Shown here: positions 13,634 through 25,600 of the stretch, in pieces
How the letters are laid out: every line of letters starts with the position of its first letter
Numbering within the stretch: the first letter of the stretch is position 1
Source of the DNA: Ancylostoma caninum
Taxonomy: Eukaryota; Nematoda; Chromadorea; Rhabditida; Ancylostomatidae
Reading direction: 5' to 3'
DNA length: 64,000 bases
NCBI GenBank assembly: GCA_037903475.1
Contig: JBAJFG010000421.1
Location: 744,001-808,000 of the forward strand
The notes under the pieces: generated by a model
Told to the model about the DNA's origin: nothing
Databases searched by the model: none
The model's input: only the letters and a program-made list of their open reading frames with translations
Made by a program: the position numbers and the translations under genes

Positions 13634-16600
13634 TCGTCCGCATGCGGGTTTTTCAATCACAAAGGACTGACTAAACCACCAGCTGAGGTAAACATTGTTG
13701 TTCTTTGTTGTTCCTTCTCGCAATATCGGACTGTTTGAGATAAGAGGAATAGGTATGAACCTTTCCTGCTCTTCAGTTTGTTCTTCCGGATAAACACTAT
13801 TTTTTCTTAAAATTTCGTGGTTTTATTTTTTATTTCATTCATTCATCCATTCGCTCATTCATTCTATCACTCACTCGCCCACTCACTCGCTCACTCATTC
13901 GCTCATTCATTCATCCATTCGTTCATTCATTCATTCATTCATTCATTCATTCATTCATTCATTCATTCATTCATTCGTTCGTTCATTCATTCATTCACAT
14001 TCGTTCATTCATTCAGCCAATCATGCATGCATCCTTGAGTCAATTTTGAAGGTAATGTCAAACTACACCTGCCGTGACGGCCTAATCCTGCCGGCACTGG
14101 CCGTCTCACCTCGAAATGCAGTCCTCTACCTCATAGGACTGCTCTATAGTTTTCTTGGAATCTCTATTGCTGCTGATGTATTTATGTGTTCGATAGAAAG
14201 GATCACCAGCACAACGAGGTGAGCAAGGATTCCACTTACAGCTTAACTTCTATTGTGCACATCTCCGAAAATGGACAGACAAACAGCCGCTCTCATTTGA
14301 TGTTTGGGAATAGTAACTAATATTAGGCGAAAAAAAGTGATTCTGTCATCTTTTTTTGCGTTCATATCCGAATCTGATGACAAAAAGATATTAGCTGAGC
14401 GTTGGCAACAACGTTTTGAGTGCTAACTGGAATTCAAATGATCTCGAGCATATAAAAGCGGAAAACTTTCCCTGTTGTGCGTTGCACAGCTCGGGTTTCA
14501 ATGGAATCCTTGGCTTCTCTATATTTAAGCAAGAGATGTACACTAAAACTCTTCTTGCGAAGAGGCTCCTTATGAGCAATAGGCTATTTTTGAAGACAGG
14601 ATATTTTTGGAATGCTGTCGAGGGAACGAGAGGCACACCATGCAAATTCGAGGCATTATATGTAGAAGAGGGGTGGTTAGCAACGCCCTCAGTAAAAGCA
14701 ATGCTTTTGTCCTCCTGCACTTTTTTATAATCTTACTACTAGGATTTTCTATCCAGGAGAGTACGCAAGAAGCAAGACAAAGGTGTCCTCATGGCCGGCA
14801 ACATGCCAGAGGAAGAGGAATACGAAGAGGTGAAGGTGTGGAACCCTACAGTTGCGAACCTCACGCTGATGGTGGGTGTTGCGCTGATTTGAAAATGGTT
14901 CTATAAATATAATATTTATTGACTCGAATCTGAACTACAAAGTGAGCTGTCACAAAAAGAACTGTCTTGTTTTCGAGCATGTTCTTATCCAAGAAAGGTG
15001 ATCTTGGTGGCATAAAACTTACCCATTGCTTATTTGTTTATTTGATTGTTTATTCATCCATCCAACGTGGTAAGTCACAAGTAGCTCTTCATACGCAATG
15101 TAAAATGAGAGCAAAGGAAAACAGAAAGACTTCAAGGATTTCGCAGAAACAAGGAGACTTGAGATCTGAACAGCCGAAACAGCGAGCCTGTATTTCTTAT
15201 CGAACCGCAGCTGTTCCCAGTGATAGAGCGGTTGTTCCTGTACTCAAATAATTTCTGGAACCTGACTGACCATGACGCTCAGGATCGTCGGATAGCTCCT
15301 CGGAGTTTTTTTTTTAAATTTTAGATCATATGTACTGTACGTAAATGGAAGGAGAAAACACCATTTATAAATATGAGAAATGCGCGAATTTTCTAATTTT
15401 TCTTGCTAAGTACAGTTAAAAATGAGTATTTACATAGGATTTTTGTGAATTTGTATGTGAGCTCAGATTCGCTGTTTTAGGCTCTCGGCAGCAGTGCTCC
15501 GGAAATCTTACTTTCCATAATTGAAATCGTTGGAAATGGTTTTCGATCCGGTGAACTTGGGCCCGGAACCATAGTTGGTAAGGATTCCGTAGTAATTTTT
15601 TGTTTTGCTTCCAACTTATTCCGCCATATTTCTGAATAGCGGTCGAAATATGCGAAAATAAGTGAAAGAAATCGCTGTGAAAGAAAATCTTCATAGAATA
15701 AGGTCATTTTTTTTTGTCAAGTTCTCGTTTAGTCATATGAATAAGGTCTCATGTTTATAGTGCAGACTGAGGCACACTTCTACCTTTTATTGCCCTCAAA
15801 ATCTATTGGTATAAAATGGAATAAAACGTGTAATAAAGATTAATAGTATAAGAATTGTTACTGCGAAAAATTGTAGTAACGATTCCTTTGTAACTTTGTG
15901 CAACATCATCATTTAATAATAGAGAGTTCCAATACATTTTATACAATATACAATATATACAATACATTTTGTGAGGCAGGCAAGTTACATCTGCAATAAT
16001 GACATTAATTGTAAGTAAAATCGATTTTCGGCCGTTTTTTGTGAAAAATAGACAGCAATGACCTCTAGCGGCTGCGGCAGTTGTTCGCTGCTGTCTTCGA
16101 CGCCGCGGTTCATCTGCCCATGCCTCTCACTCTCTTCGCGGACGTGACCTATGTAAACACAGACCCGCGAGATGTACGACTCGCCGCTCTGGCCGCTCAC
16201 CGGCAGCAAAGCATTGGTATCTCTGGCTCCTTTGCATTTAACCGAGAAAATCTTTCGCCTTTTACTAAAGATTTCCGTGCAAAGGTGCATTTTATGAGTA
16301 TCAACTAATTTTTGGAATCCCCTCGAAAGAGCGGGATACAAGTACTAAGCATCTTTATAGCGGGGAGGTCTCCTGCTGGAATTCTTTTTTTTTGGAAAAG
16401 TATTAGTTAATTTCTATTGTGACGTTGTATAGGCATTGAGAAGGTATTTGAATATTTAAAAAAAAATTGCCGATATTTTTCCAAAAGGAGAAAACTTCCG
16501 AACATGGTTCATTCACCTTTTTTGATGGAGTTCTTGTTTTGATCCTGAAGCAGAGAATATGCTAAAAAAAATGGCCAACACTATTTAAAAGAATAAATTG

Positions 16601-19600
16601 TATGACAGTGAGGGAGAAAGTGCATGTATCTCATACGGAGAAAATCATTTATTTGATGGCCATTTATTCAAATAAAATCGAGAAATGTGACAAATGTGCA
16701 CAAAATGTGAAAAAATGCATGTAATCATGAACATCTAGAAAAACACGAGTTAGTTGGGTGGTGAACTGAATTCACAAACAAACATTACCTCTCATCAAGT
16801 CTCCTTTTCCGGATTGATTCTATGTATGAGTATCCGACTAATGGTCCCAAAAGTGCATCAGCGTTGAGAAAATTTGATGAGAAAGATTAAAAGGTTGTTT
16901 AATGTTCCCCGTCATTTCTTTCTATCCCGCTCTTTCGAGGGGATTCCAGAAATTGGTTAATACTCATAAAATGCACCTTTGCACGGAAATCTTTAGTAAA
17001 AGGCGAAAGATTTTCTCGGTTAAATGCAAAGGAGCCAGAGATACCACACCGTTCGCTGCCGTCAGCGGCCAGGGCGGTGAGCCGTACCTTACGCGGTTTT
17101 TGTGCTTGCATTGGTCTCGAGGTAGGGTGACAAAGGCACGGATGGGTTAGTCGCGAGGTCGACGATCAAAGGCACTACTGTTAATCGTTTTCATGTCGAA
17201 GTGTTAGAGGCGTCGAGAACCTAACCATAAAGTAATTTACAGGAAATATTACCCCATATAGTGAGTGCAGGCCACGTCTGTTAATTTCATGTAGAAACAA
17301 TCAGGAAAAAGTCAAGGCCAGGATTAATACCTGGATTCCAAAATAACGAGTGATTGATGCCTGGGCCTACACCATTCACTTATTTGGATTCCTACCGAGA
17401 ATGCGAACTTTTTACGTCAAATTAGAAAAACGCTTATATTTCTCCAGTAAATGCTGGGTATAAAACGTGGCAAAAAAATTAAAATGAAAACTGCAGGGAA
17501 GTCGCTTATTTTCACTGTTTTTTTTTACAGTGGTGGAACAAACAGTAAATTATGTAGCACTACTGATTTTTGCTTGCATTATTTTTCTACAACCTGGACG
17601 AAGCTGCACACCCCTGTGCAAGAAGTGTTAATTGACGACCTTTGACGTTTGGGTCGACCTGCCCATGTCTTTGACATTCTATGCTGACTAACATACCCCA
17701 ACCGCAGACCCGCGGTAGGTACGAGTCACCACTCCTGCGCTCATTTGCTGCAGTGTTCCTGTATCTCTGGCTCCTTTGCATTTAACCGAGAAAATCTTTC
17801 GCCTTTTACTAAAGATTTCCGTGCAAAGGTGCATTTTATGAGTATCAACTAATTTTTGAATCCCCTCGAAAGAGCGGGATGCAAATACAGAAAGCCTCCC
17901 CTTAGATGCCACTTAGAGCTCTAGCCCATTAAAATTTGAGATAGAAATTCTTAGAGACAAAACTTTGATGAGATTAAATCCCAGCATATCTTCGAGTGTC
18001 CAGGAAACATTTTCCAAGGATAGGGCATAATATACTCTTCTTATGCAGTAGCCTATTACTTGTATCCCGCTCTTTCGAGGGGATTCCAAGAATTGTGATA
18101 CACTCATAGAGTGCACCTTTGCACGGAAATCTTTAGTAAAAGGCGAAAGATTTTTTCGGTCTATTGCAAAGGAGCCAGAGATACCGATGGTACTGAAGCC
18201 GATGTGCCCTCGTATGGCGAATCGTACCTCACGCTGGTTTGTGTTGGCCACGTCGTCCTATAGAAGTAGAAGGACGAAGGCGCTGAAAGGTCAACTGTTA
18301 GGGTTAGAGGTCGGCAATTAGTAGTTCGTACAGTAGGTATAGGTGTAGAAATGTAGTCACCAGTAGTTTGTCTGTCTATAAACAGTACTTGGGCGATGTT
18401 GCTCTTGCATAGGAATATTTTCACCGCAAAACTGTCAAAGTGAAACAATATTTATTTCTTCCAGGAAGTAAAAGGTAGAAACATTCAAATATGTAGTTGT
18501 GTACTGATTTTATAGAGGTGAATTCGTTCTTCACGGGTTAAGTTGGCAGTCCAAGTCCTGGTAGTAGTAGTCCGTCAACTGCGTTCTGGATATGGGAACA
18601 AGATCTCGGAGTGGACTTCTTCGCTTCCCGGAGAAAGAGAACGGCCTGTTGACCCGTCACTGATTGGAACAAATCTTCACTGTATTACAAGAGCAGATGC
18701 GGATGAAGTTATTTTACCTAAGATTCAGTGTTCTGTTTTTTTTTGGTGCACCCTGAGTGTATGAATAAATAAATAAATAAATAACAAAATTGCTTGACTG
18801 TGATTGTGGTGGGTGCTTGGATAGATTTTCGAAATAGCTGGGATTGAAATTAGATAAGAAAAAATAATGACAGAGAAAATTATTTTTTCTTATCTAATTT
18901 CAATCCCAGTTTACAGAGAAAAAAAAATACCATGGAAAGAAAACGAACTAAATACAAAGAAATTTATGGACCACTCATAGTAAGTGATGTTATTGTAATC
19001 GTTCTTCTGACGAAATTCGTCAGCTAACCAATTTACGGGTTGACGGAGGCAGAGGTATTCCATTTTCAGTGGGTTCCGTAATGGTGATCCCAAGTACATA
19101 TTTCACTGTTTTGCCTCAGTGCTAGCAATTAGGCTCAAGTATGTCAACCAATCCATCTAATCAAGGCGAAACGCTAGCAGTATGGCAGTTCAAAACTTTT
19201 CCCCTTGTACATATGTATGTACATATGTCCTAATGGAAAGACCAAAAACTTAGAATGTTCCACTCAGGTTCGGCCGCATTCAACCTCTTCTGCATTTCCG
19301 CCATTTGCGTGTTGGCCGTCGCGTCACCAAATGGAAAACGCATCCAAATGTTCAAGGTGTTCATCGTCACCGCGTTTTTCGGCACTTTCGCATATATCTG
19401 GCTATTAGTGGTGGGTTTCAGAGAACAAATATATAAGTAGATGAGTAAATGAATAAATAAATAGATTAATGTCCTCAGATCCTTGCGTTCATTTCACCTG
19501 ACGTCGTCGAAGTCTGGGAAGCTGCGGTCACATTGGCGTTCTTCATTATCCTCGTGGTGGTCGCTTATTGTGTGGATGTACAGGTTTGCGAATATTACAG

Positions 19601-22600
19601 CATAGCCACGCCCACAATTATATAACTCCTGCCATAACGGTCATTTCCAGATCTGGAAGGGTAACAAAGCAAATCTGGAAGATGAGCTAGAGATGGCAGA
19701 CAAGGGTAAACCTTCGGAGAATCTGGATGTGAACCTCAAGCGCTATGCCAGTCAACTGAGTGTACAACCGGATGGCACAGTATGGATAAAAACATCCTGA
19801 GGAAGGCATGGACTGGAAAAAATTGATTTTTCCAGAGAATTATTGGAGAGCTGCCAAAACCGTCCATCGAGTTTGTACGATCCCTTTCTCGAGACGTTGG
19901 TCGCACATATCCATCGCTATCTCTTGAGGATCAGGCGAAAATCCTCGCCTATCGGTTGGATAAGTGCGCGGTGAGTGAAGTTAACCGTGTAGGGGTAAAT
20001 TTGTGTGTGTTCACCTTACCCTTTTCAGCCTCGCGATCGCCTATACTACCGTATTCGAGCTGCTCGACTACTCAGTTCAGCTTCCAGAAAGAAGAATATC
20101 GAAAGGGAAGTGGAAGATACGCTGATGAAATACAGTGGTGCTACTACGACAGATGGGAGAAGTAAGTTAAGAAGTTTATTCGTACAGCTAATCGTACAGT
20201 TACTGTCGCTACAGTAATCAGTACTTGACCGAAACAGGTTATAAAGCCAGGAACATTCCAGAAAAATCATCCATTTTTTAAACTCTTCTCTGAATTTTAG
20301 CTTTCCTTGTTTCAGGAAAACCACGAGTTGAATTTTCTGCCAGAGTTTACGCTATTGAGCCAACGGACAAAAGAGTGACGCTCACTGTAAGTAGTACTTT
20401 ATGCTGTTCTACAAGAAAAGAATGTGTTTTTGTTTCTGAATGGTCAAGTTTTCAATACTTTAGAATAGTTGTTTGCGTAAATAATAATAACGATAAATAA
20501 AATACCATAAACGCAATATAGCAGCGATATTCAGTAAACATCGCCTAATTGCAGAAATTATAAATAAATCTGAGTAGGAAATCAATTTATATTGGGTATA
20601 TGTTATGTTGTTAATGCCGCCACGCGTTCCATGTAGATCCGCATCATTTTCACGTCATTTCAGCGTTGCTGGCCTACTTAATACCAATGCAGATACTCCT
20701 AAAAAGACTGTCACAACGTCAAAACATGTGCATACGTCCGTAACCCCTCAAATTCTGTCTTGCTTTTGACGGGCTCTTCACTTTGACTGACAGCGTACAG
20801 TATAATTTTCCTAATTTTCCACCTCAACAAGTGGTACTGGTACAACGTAACTGTATCCCACTCTTTCAAGGGGATTCCAAAAATTGTTGGATACTCATAA
20901 AATGCACCTTTGCACGGAAATCTTTAGTAAAAGGCGAAAGATTTTCTCGGTTAAATGCAAAGGAGCCAGAGATGCTATGGATACTCAGGTCGATTAGCGT
21001 CCGAACGGCAAGCCGTACCTTATGCGGGTTTTGTGTCTGCCTTGGTCTCGACTCTAGGGGAAGAAATGCGTGGGCAGGTTAACTGCGAGGTCAACAATCA
21101 AAGGCACCGCTAGGGTTGGAGGCCTGACTGGGATGATTGTGAAGTAATTTATGACAAATAAAACTTCATATAGCAAGTGCAGGACGCTATTGTTAATTTA
21201 ATATGAAAAAAAATTCAACAAAACATTGTTTCCACCGTATAATGCTTGATTCTCCCGATTTTTGCAAATTACTCGATCTCTGGACTTGTGTAGAGCGGGG
21301 AAAAGAAGCGCCACAGTTGCACATTGGTCGGGGGATCGACCCTGGGTCAGCATCCCTTTGCGGTCGGTAAACTGTTACCAGATCGGTGAGTCACATATAA
21401 GTCTTTACGATTCTAACAAGGAGAATTAGAAACTTGGCTTATTTTAAAGAAGGGATGAACTGGCGCTTTATCATTCCTCCACTTTGGATTTTTACTGGAA
21501 ATATAAACATTTCTGCAAGATTCTTTTTGTCACTCCAGGTTGTTAAAACTCCAGGTTGGTTGGTTGTTGGTGGCCAGGGCTGGGATTCATGAAACGATAA
21601 CCAAGCAAACCAACGATGGCTAGGGTGATTGGTTATCGTATTGACTACATAGTGCTAAGAGACGCAGACAACAAAAGTAGGTTTGCTAGCCTGGCTTATC
21701 GTTTCATGAATCCCAGCCCAGGTTCAAAGAAGACGAATGAAGCCAATAAATTTTTGTTTTATTCAAATTAAATGAAACGCTAATATTTCCTTGGCAAATG
21801 CTCGAATTAAGGCGAGCGAAGTGGCAGAAGAATTAAATTTAAAATCACAGCGGTGATTAAGGCCATCACTCCGTTGTTTTTCTTTGTTGTTCTCCTTTCC
21901 AGTGATAATGCAGCAATCAGTAAATTGTATGGTAATATTGATTCTGCTTGCTTTATTTTCCTACAGCGTAAACGAGATGCTCATCTTAGTGGAGAAAGTG
22001 CTGATTGCCGATTGACCTCCGGGCTAACCTGCCCATGTCTCTGACACTCTACGATGACTAAGATACCCCAAGCGCAGACCCACGGTAGGTACGGGTCACC
22101 ATTCCGGCGCTCACTGGCTACAGTGTTCCCTGTATCTCTGTCTCCTTTGCATTTAACCGAGAAAATCTTTCGCCTTTTACTAAAGATTTCCGTGCAAAGG
22201 TGCATTTTATGGGTATCAACTAATTTTTGGAATCCCCTCGAAAGAGCGGGATAAAAGTTCTGAAGATTTGATGTGGAAATGGGAGTAACTGCACATTCTA
22301 TATACATATTGTATTAAACTGTTTAGCGACTTCTGTTTCTTTCCGTTTTGGTAAGAAATAATGTCCCAAGCTCTGTTTTTACTGTCGCTGTATAGTTAGG
22401 AAAATAGCTTCCGCAGTTACTGAGCCGAACCCACAATTCTGTTAGTTCCTCTTCGGCGAGAACTGTTTTTCAAATAAAGCAGAGGTGAAACGGCTGACAA
22501 TCAAACGTATTCGGAGGAAAGGAGCAGCGCTTTCAATGCTTCCTTAGTCAAATTAGTCCCGAGATCTTACTAAAATCGTTTTTGCAACGTTACGAACACT

Positions 22601-25600
22601 TGCAGGCTATAAGGCAAGAGAAACACCACAGGTAAAAGACTAAATCGGAGGGACCATTTGAAGGAGGGAAAAATCCCTTCCATCCATGGTTGTACCAGGA
22701 GCTTGGTGCGACTCTTTGATTTTTTGCGTACCGCTCTTTCGAGGGGATTTCAGAAATCAGTTGATGCTCATAAAATGCACCTTTGCACGGAAATCTTTAG
22801 TAGAAGGCGAAAGGTGTTCTCGATTAGATCCAGTGGGGCCAGATATACCTCGACCTTTGATCGATCGAATAGCTGCCAAGGCGGCGAGCCGTACCTTACG
22901 CGGGTCGTGGGGCCGTGGGCTGTCCAAGCTAAGCATGGGTAGGTTAACCGTGAGATGGAAAGTCGGAAGTAGCATTTTGTACTGTAACCAGTGGCGTTTT
23001 AGGATAGTTCTTAAAAGTAGAATTGGCCGAAAATAGTAGTGGGGTGCTGTGTTTAAGCTAATACTTTTAACGAACAAGTTCCGGAAACATAGTATTTGTT
23101 TGAGATTTTGGTACGGACCCAACTTCCGTTTGCAACGGTTCTACGGGGCTATGGTTTTTTCCTTACGTACATTCATACTATTTACATAAAACTTGTCAAT
23201 TCTCTTTTGGCAAGAAGAATATCGAAGAAAATATTTGTGTAATAGTGCTTTTTATGACCTTGCAGCAGTATTTCCTGTGTTTGCATATTTCTCACTTCGA
23301 ATTACCTTATTCAGATTGTACGGCATGGTCCCTGCCCGAATGAAATCACGCTCAATTACTGTACTCAAAGCGGTGTGGCTAAAAAACATCTGCACTTCCT
23401 ACCAAAGTCAGCAACGATCCAGATGGCAGCCAACGAGAGAAAGCGAGAAATCCACATCGACCTTGTGGACGGTGCCGATTGGCGTCCAAACCATGTCTTC
23501 TATGTGAATTTGAAAATACAGGTTTGCACTTTAATTTACATTTCAACGACGGGGATGTGTGCAAGTTTGCGCCTTTATAGGAACAACCGGAAGATGACAA
23601 AACAATGCTGGGCACATGTGATGTTGCAAGAGTTCGTTACCCCGACGACACTTCATCGTTGATGGGCGAACCGGCGATTGAATTCGTGAAGGCGAATTAT
23701 GTAAGTAACGCCCACTTCGATTCCTCGGATTGGTTGGGGGAGATGGACTCCGCCCACTTGTAATTTCACTCAGTGATATTAACTTGTGTAACATTTCTCT
23801 AGATAAACTAAGATAATAGTAAATCATAAAGGAAGAAAGAGTGGAACATAATATTATTTCTATTACTAGGTATTACTACTATTATATACTATATACTAGT
23901 ACCATTCTTACTGAATGTGAATGCTTTTCGTGACGTAGTACCTATTTAGAGCAAGCTACTGCCTTCATAGTCCACCGCTTGCATTCTTTCTATCTTTTTT
24001 GACTTTTGAGTCGTTAAAAATGGGCGGAAATGCGAACGTACGGAAACAGGCTTAGCAAGAATTCTAACCAATCACGTGAGACCTACGACCACACCCATCC
24101 TTCCTTAGGTTGCGAAGGAGAATTGTGGCTGGACACGCGTATTTGTCACGAGAAGAGGAAAGAAGCACCGTGGCGACCACGTCGTACACTATGAGACTTC
24201 AGACATAACTGCTCAAGCAAATCACGACTACGTGCCCGTAAAGGATGGACGCCTGGTGTTCCTGGGGCAGGTGATCGATAAATCGATTCACTTGATTTTT
24301 TAGATATTTCAATCAATATACTTGTTTAGGAGTATGAAAAATACATCGACATTGAGATTCTTGACGATAAACATGATGAAAAGGACGAGACATTCGGTGT
24401 CGAGCTGACCTCTGTGGTGGATGACGGTGAGTTGGTATTCGCAAATGAATCAATAACTATCATTTGCTCGTGTAACACGCAGTATACTTGCATACCCTAT
24501 GACGAACGTTTTCGTTTGACTGTCTGTGATCCCCTCATTTCAATGACATCATTCTTCTCATCTTGTTCGATATCCCTCACTTCCTATTCTAACCTGTCCA
24601 AACAGATGGTGAGCCGCGTACGAGTGGACCTCGATCATTGACCAAGTCTCTTGTGCGTTACCCTGCAACTTTTATCCCTTTTAGTAAAACCCTAACCCTT
24701 TTCTGGGTGCAAAACCCTGCACACTCTCCTATGTTTACTATTAGGAAATCGATCAATGTTCACGTTTTCTAGAAGTTACCCTCGGGGGTAAACGTCGCAC
24801 AATCATCACTATCGTCTCTGATGACAATGCTCTGATGAATGTCGTGAATGTGCACAAGCTTATGGGTCACTACATGCAGAAACTGTCCCCCTACAGAACG
24901 TCATGGATGGACCAGGTGAGATTTTTAATGGTCGCAAACACTACGGGCCCTTCCTTAAAATATTTGGTCGAAATGGGAAGGAAACATGAGTCCACGTTGT
25001 GATTCATACAGCGATGAAACCTTGCGCTATGCTTGGTGGAGTACACATGCTTGGTGAAGTACACAACTCGGATCTGTTCTCCAGTTCTACTAAAATAAAT
25101 AACACCGACAATTCAGTCACTAAATTTTGAAAAAAAAAATTAAAATTTTCCAAATTTTCTGGTGACTGAGCTTTATTTTTACTAAAGAAGCAGAGAATGT
25201 GATAATGAAGATAACTGAATACTGAAGCAAAAATAATGAAATTGAAGGAACTGAAATAGTTTGGTAACCTCTTCTCCTCAATTTCAGCGTGACGCAAGTT
25301 TCACCCGTTGTATTTTGTTGTTATTGTGATTTTCCCCTTAACTGAGTGGAAAAATGCTTCGGTTGCTTTTCAGATTCGCGAGGCAATGTCCGTAAACGCT
25401 GGTGATACGGCAAATGCGACATTCACTGACTGCATTTTGCATGGAATAGCATTCCCATGGAAAGTGAGTTGGACTTTTTTTGGAAAATTTAACCGATTTT
25501 TTTGTGGTTCATCACAAAATTTAGGTTGCTGGGAATTTGAAAGCTAGCTGTCCTTATAAACTTCTTAAAGCACATCAATTTTGACTTTGATAGCTATTGA

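Noticed and set aside
13817..14038. Frame encoding Phe-Ile-His-Ser repeats
   Set aside because: It is simply the ATTC microsatellite read in frame; the same occurs at 36686-36799.
16138..22950. A conserved peptide ([15 protein letters not shown]) seen in several repeat copies
   Set aside because: It comes from the dispersed repeat; the opposite strand is equally open, copies carry no start or full frame, and similarity is at DNA level. A codon-substitution test across genome copies would settle it.
24427..24605. Skipping the short exon at 24606 to join 24330-24426 directly to 24745-24915
   Set aside because: Inclusion supplies the GEPR motif expected after the second Calx-beta domain and keeps phase on both sides.
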